In this document: piece after piece, positions 42,898 to 44,540 of the stretch | Layout of the letters: every line of letters begins with the position of its first letter | How positions within the stretch are numbered: position 1 is the stretch's first letter | Origin: Perkinsus olseni | Taxonomy: Eukaryota; Perkinsozoa; Perkinsida | Reading direction: 5' to 3' | NCBI GenBank assembly: GCA_013115125.1 | Contig: JABANN010000271.1 | Location: 1-44,540 of the forward strand | Length of the DNA stretch: 44,540 nucleotides | Made by a program: the position numbers and the translations under genes | The notes under the pieces: generated by a model | Seen by the model: only the letters and a program-made list of their open reading frames with translations | What the model was told of the DNA's origin: nothing | Databases searched by the model: none

Positions 42898-43330
42898 AGT
42901 TACTGAAGTTCTTCGGAAGCTATCGGCGTAGGCAATGCATAACGCTACGCTAGCAGTGGCCCGACTCACGGCTGAGTCGATCAACGTAGCTCGAACTCTA
43001 GGCAGCACGCACGAGCAGCGCAGTCGTTGTGGACGTCGATCACGAGATTTTCAAGGTCAGTTGCCTTTGTTCGCACGGCATGCGATAGGACGGCCTCTTG
43101 TGGAGATAGTTGCATCTTCGCATTCCGCGCGGTGGCGGCCACGGGCCGCTCATCATTGGGCCCATTACTTCCTACGCACGCCTGAACTGCTGATTCCTAG
43201 CTGAGGGAGTAGTTCCAGCGAATTCATGCAAAGAGGGCAAGCTCAGGCAGCCGATTTTATCTTCTTCTCGTCTTGCGTTGTCCATGAACGACCGCCGATA
43301 AGCAACACCGCGCTATGACATGTGGAAAGT
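42898..43330. other. Intergenic, nothing recognised
   Basis: An open frame from ATG 42935 (89 codons, Arg/His-rich) exists but shows no protein family features or duplicate support. I do not call it a gene. Confidence 0.4.
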
Positions 43331-43365
43331 GACTTTTCGAAAGTCTCTTACTGTAAGAGTCTTAC
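43331..43365. repeat. Chain of abutting triloop hairpins
   Basis: GACTTT-TCG-AAAGTC (43331-43345) abuts CTCTTA-CTG-TAAGAG (43345-43359). The second overlaps a third possible pairing, GTAAG-AGT-CTTAC (43353-43365). All arms pair perfectly. Confidence 0.6.
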
Positions 43366-43456
43366 AAATCCAACCGAGCGTTGTCGGTCCGGGCGTTCGT
43401 TTGCCATGATTCGCCCCAAGCTTCAACTAGGAGTCCGAGCTTAGTAGGGCTTTCCT

Positions 43457-43490
43457 AGGTTTCGGAAACCTGAATCCGTGGAATCCACGG
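43457..43490. repeat. Second pair of triloop hairpins
   Basis: AGGTTT-CGG-AAACCT (43457-43471) is followed four bases later by CCGTGG-AAT-CCACGG (43476-43490). A similar AGTTT-CGG-AAACT lies at 44410-44422. Confidence 0.6.
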
Positions 43491-43860
43491 GTTTCTCTGA
43501 GCTTAAGGTTGTTACATTGTCATACTTGCTCGTGTGCTTAGATTGCCTCCGCTATTACGTGCATCGCATGGTAATGTATCAGAAGTAAGTAAGCGCAGCT
43601 TGTCATGGCATTTGAGCGCAGCTTTTCCATCGGACAAAATTACATACTTATCCACCGTACACTGTTCTACAAGCCTAACGACCATTTCGGACTGTGGACC
43701 TTTTTTTCTCAGTTTTTGACGTCGAGAACGACACCTTGTAAATTACTATCACGTGTCCAGTGATGAACAGCCTGGGGACTAAATAATGCGTCCCAGATAC
43801 TGTATACTGTACTGTTAGCAACTGAACGAAGCCCTGCATCTTGGCCAAATTTTCAACACT
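43491..43860. other. Intergenic, nothing recognised
   Basis: No convincing gene on either strand. Confidence 0.45.
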
Positions 43861-43911
43861 GCAGAATCTTGAGTTCTGACAGAACTGTTCTGTCAGAACT
43901 CAAGATTCTGC
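43861..43911. repeat. 51-nt palindrome (25-bp arms, 1-nt centre)
   Basis: The left arm 43861-43885 (begins GCAGAATCTTGAG) and right arm 43887-43911 (ends CTCAAGATTCTGC) are perfectly complementary around T43886. The flanks do not pair. It could extrude as a cruciform, or its transcript could form a 25-bp hairpin. Confidence 0.9.
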
Positions 43912-44468
43912 GAGATTCGCCCTGTTGATTGTAATAAATAATGCTCCCTTGAGTGTATCAAGTCACCGAAGATGTGAAGCGCATTGAAGGGGAGAGTCAG
44001 GGTTCAAGGCGCTACTTCGTTTTCGCGAGCCCTGAGCAGACTGGGATCCTACAAAATTGATGATTATCGTGCTCTGATTGCGGCGGCTGAAAGTGGGAGT
44101 CGCTTTCACGATCCATACTCCAGATCCACAGTCCTTCACCGGTAACGACACAGTGGCCCGTTATTTCCAGTATTATATGGCAGTCGTAGCGGACGAGGGA
44201 GAATCTTCATGCACATGCAAAACGGCTCGAGACTGTGGTTGCTGCCGCCATACATATGCCTCCCAGCTACCGGTCGGCGTACAAGACGAGTGAGTAGCGG
44301 AAGCTTTGGATCGTAGAGTGACTGATTGAATAGGTGTTATTCGGAGAGAGTTCAAACCGAGGAGTTGCACACTACTAGCGAGTCACTAGGTACATTCCTG
44401 AAAACCAAAAGTTTCGGAAACTAATACGTGCTCCGTCAACTACAAAAGAGTTCGCGCTTTGGGGGGGG
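43912..44468. other. Intergenic, nothing recognised
   Basis: A plus-strand frame at 44078-44290 contains CTCKTARDCGCCRHTYAS-like cysteines. It has no signal peptide or paralog support and is not called. Confidence 0.35.
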
Positions 44469-44540
44469 TAAAACCTCTGGTCTCCGAGATGGGGCAAGGC
44501 GCGGTACCAAGCTAGCGTCGGAAAGGTCGACAGGACCTCA
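44469..44540 (-). mobile_element. Partial second copy of the hairpin-rich element
   Basis: The reverse complement matches the last 72 nt of the element at 35500-35883 with about ten mismatches, beginning with the shared terminus AAAACCTCTGGTCTCCG. It is cut by the end of the window. The 8-5-8 hairpin keeps five inner pairs here, and the 7-2-7 hairpin is largely lost. Because its end coincides with the end of the insertion in copy A, it supports that boundary. Confidence 0.8.

Overview
This is nuclear DNA from a flagellated protist. Coding is roughly GC-neutral, the spliceosomal introns are very short (about 40-55 nt, one traced at 123 nt), and one gene is an axonemal dynein heavy chain. A helical-repeat organelle-type RNA-binding protein and several orphan secreted proteins sit beside it. 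I read this as an alveolate, most likely a Perkinsus-like species; that assignment is inference from intron size and gene repertoire, not a database match. I saw no reverse transcriptase, capsid, integrase or other virus-like element, no rRNA and no CRISPR array.

Left part (1-25.1 kb). A 363-bp TAAN tetranucleotide satellite opens the window. An N-glycosylated secreted protein gene (1855-2655) follows, with a decayed tandem copy of its 5' end upstream. The dominant gene is an inner-arm type axonemal dynein heavy chain spread over 18.6 kb (4554-23165, + strand). Tail, linker, AAA1-AAA6, stalk with microtubule-binding domain and C-terminal domain are all recognisable, and every exon junction I traced keeps the reading frame. 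A decayed copy of one of its 5' exons lies upstream. Convergent to it is a single-exon secreted protein of 530 residues that appears to consist of three diverged modules.

Middle (25.1-35 kb). A multi-exon helical-repeat (HPR/RAP-type) protein (about 26940-29105) probably acts on RNA in an organelle. An RG/SR-like coding stretch before it may belong to the same gene. Then come a disordered, coiled-coil protein (29356-32155) and a multi-exon gene of unknown function (about 32646-34964) in which an RQxHLRS motif recurs.

Right part (34.5-44.5 kb). This is an accessory region built by segmental duplication. A unit of about 3-4 kb is present as copy A (34474-about 38220) and copy B (38498-about 41380), with a more diverged partial copy C (about 41390-42900). 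Each copy carries one minus-strand gene for a small secreted cysteine-rich protein. About 95-105 nt upstream of each start codon is a short inverted repeat whose arms change in a compensated way between copies. Comparing copies A and B exposes two insertions in copy A. One is a 308-bp Tc1/mariner-like MITE with a perfect empty site in copy B. The other is a 384-bp element made almost entirely of perfect short hairpins, with a second partial copy at the right edge of the window. The same region holds many triloop hairpins and a 51-nt near-perfect palindrome. The hairpin-rich element and the hairpin-marked secreted gene family are the best candidates for something undescribed.
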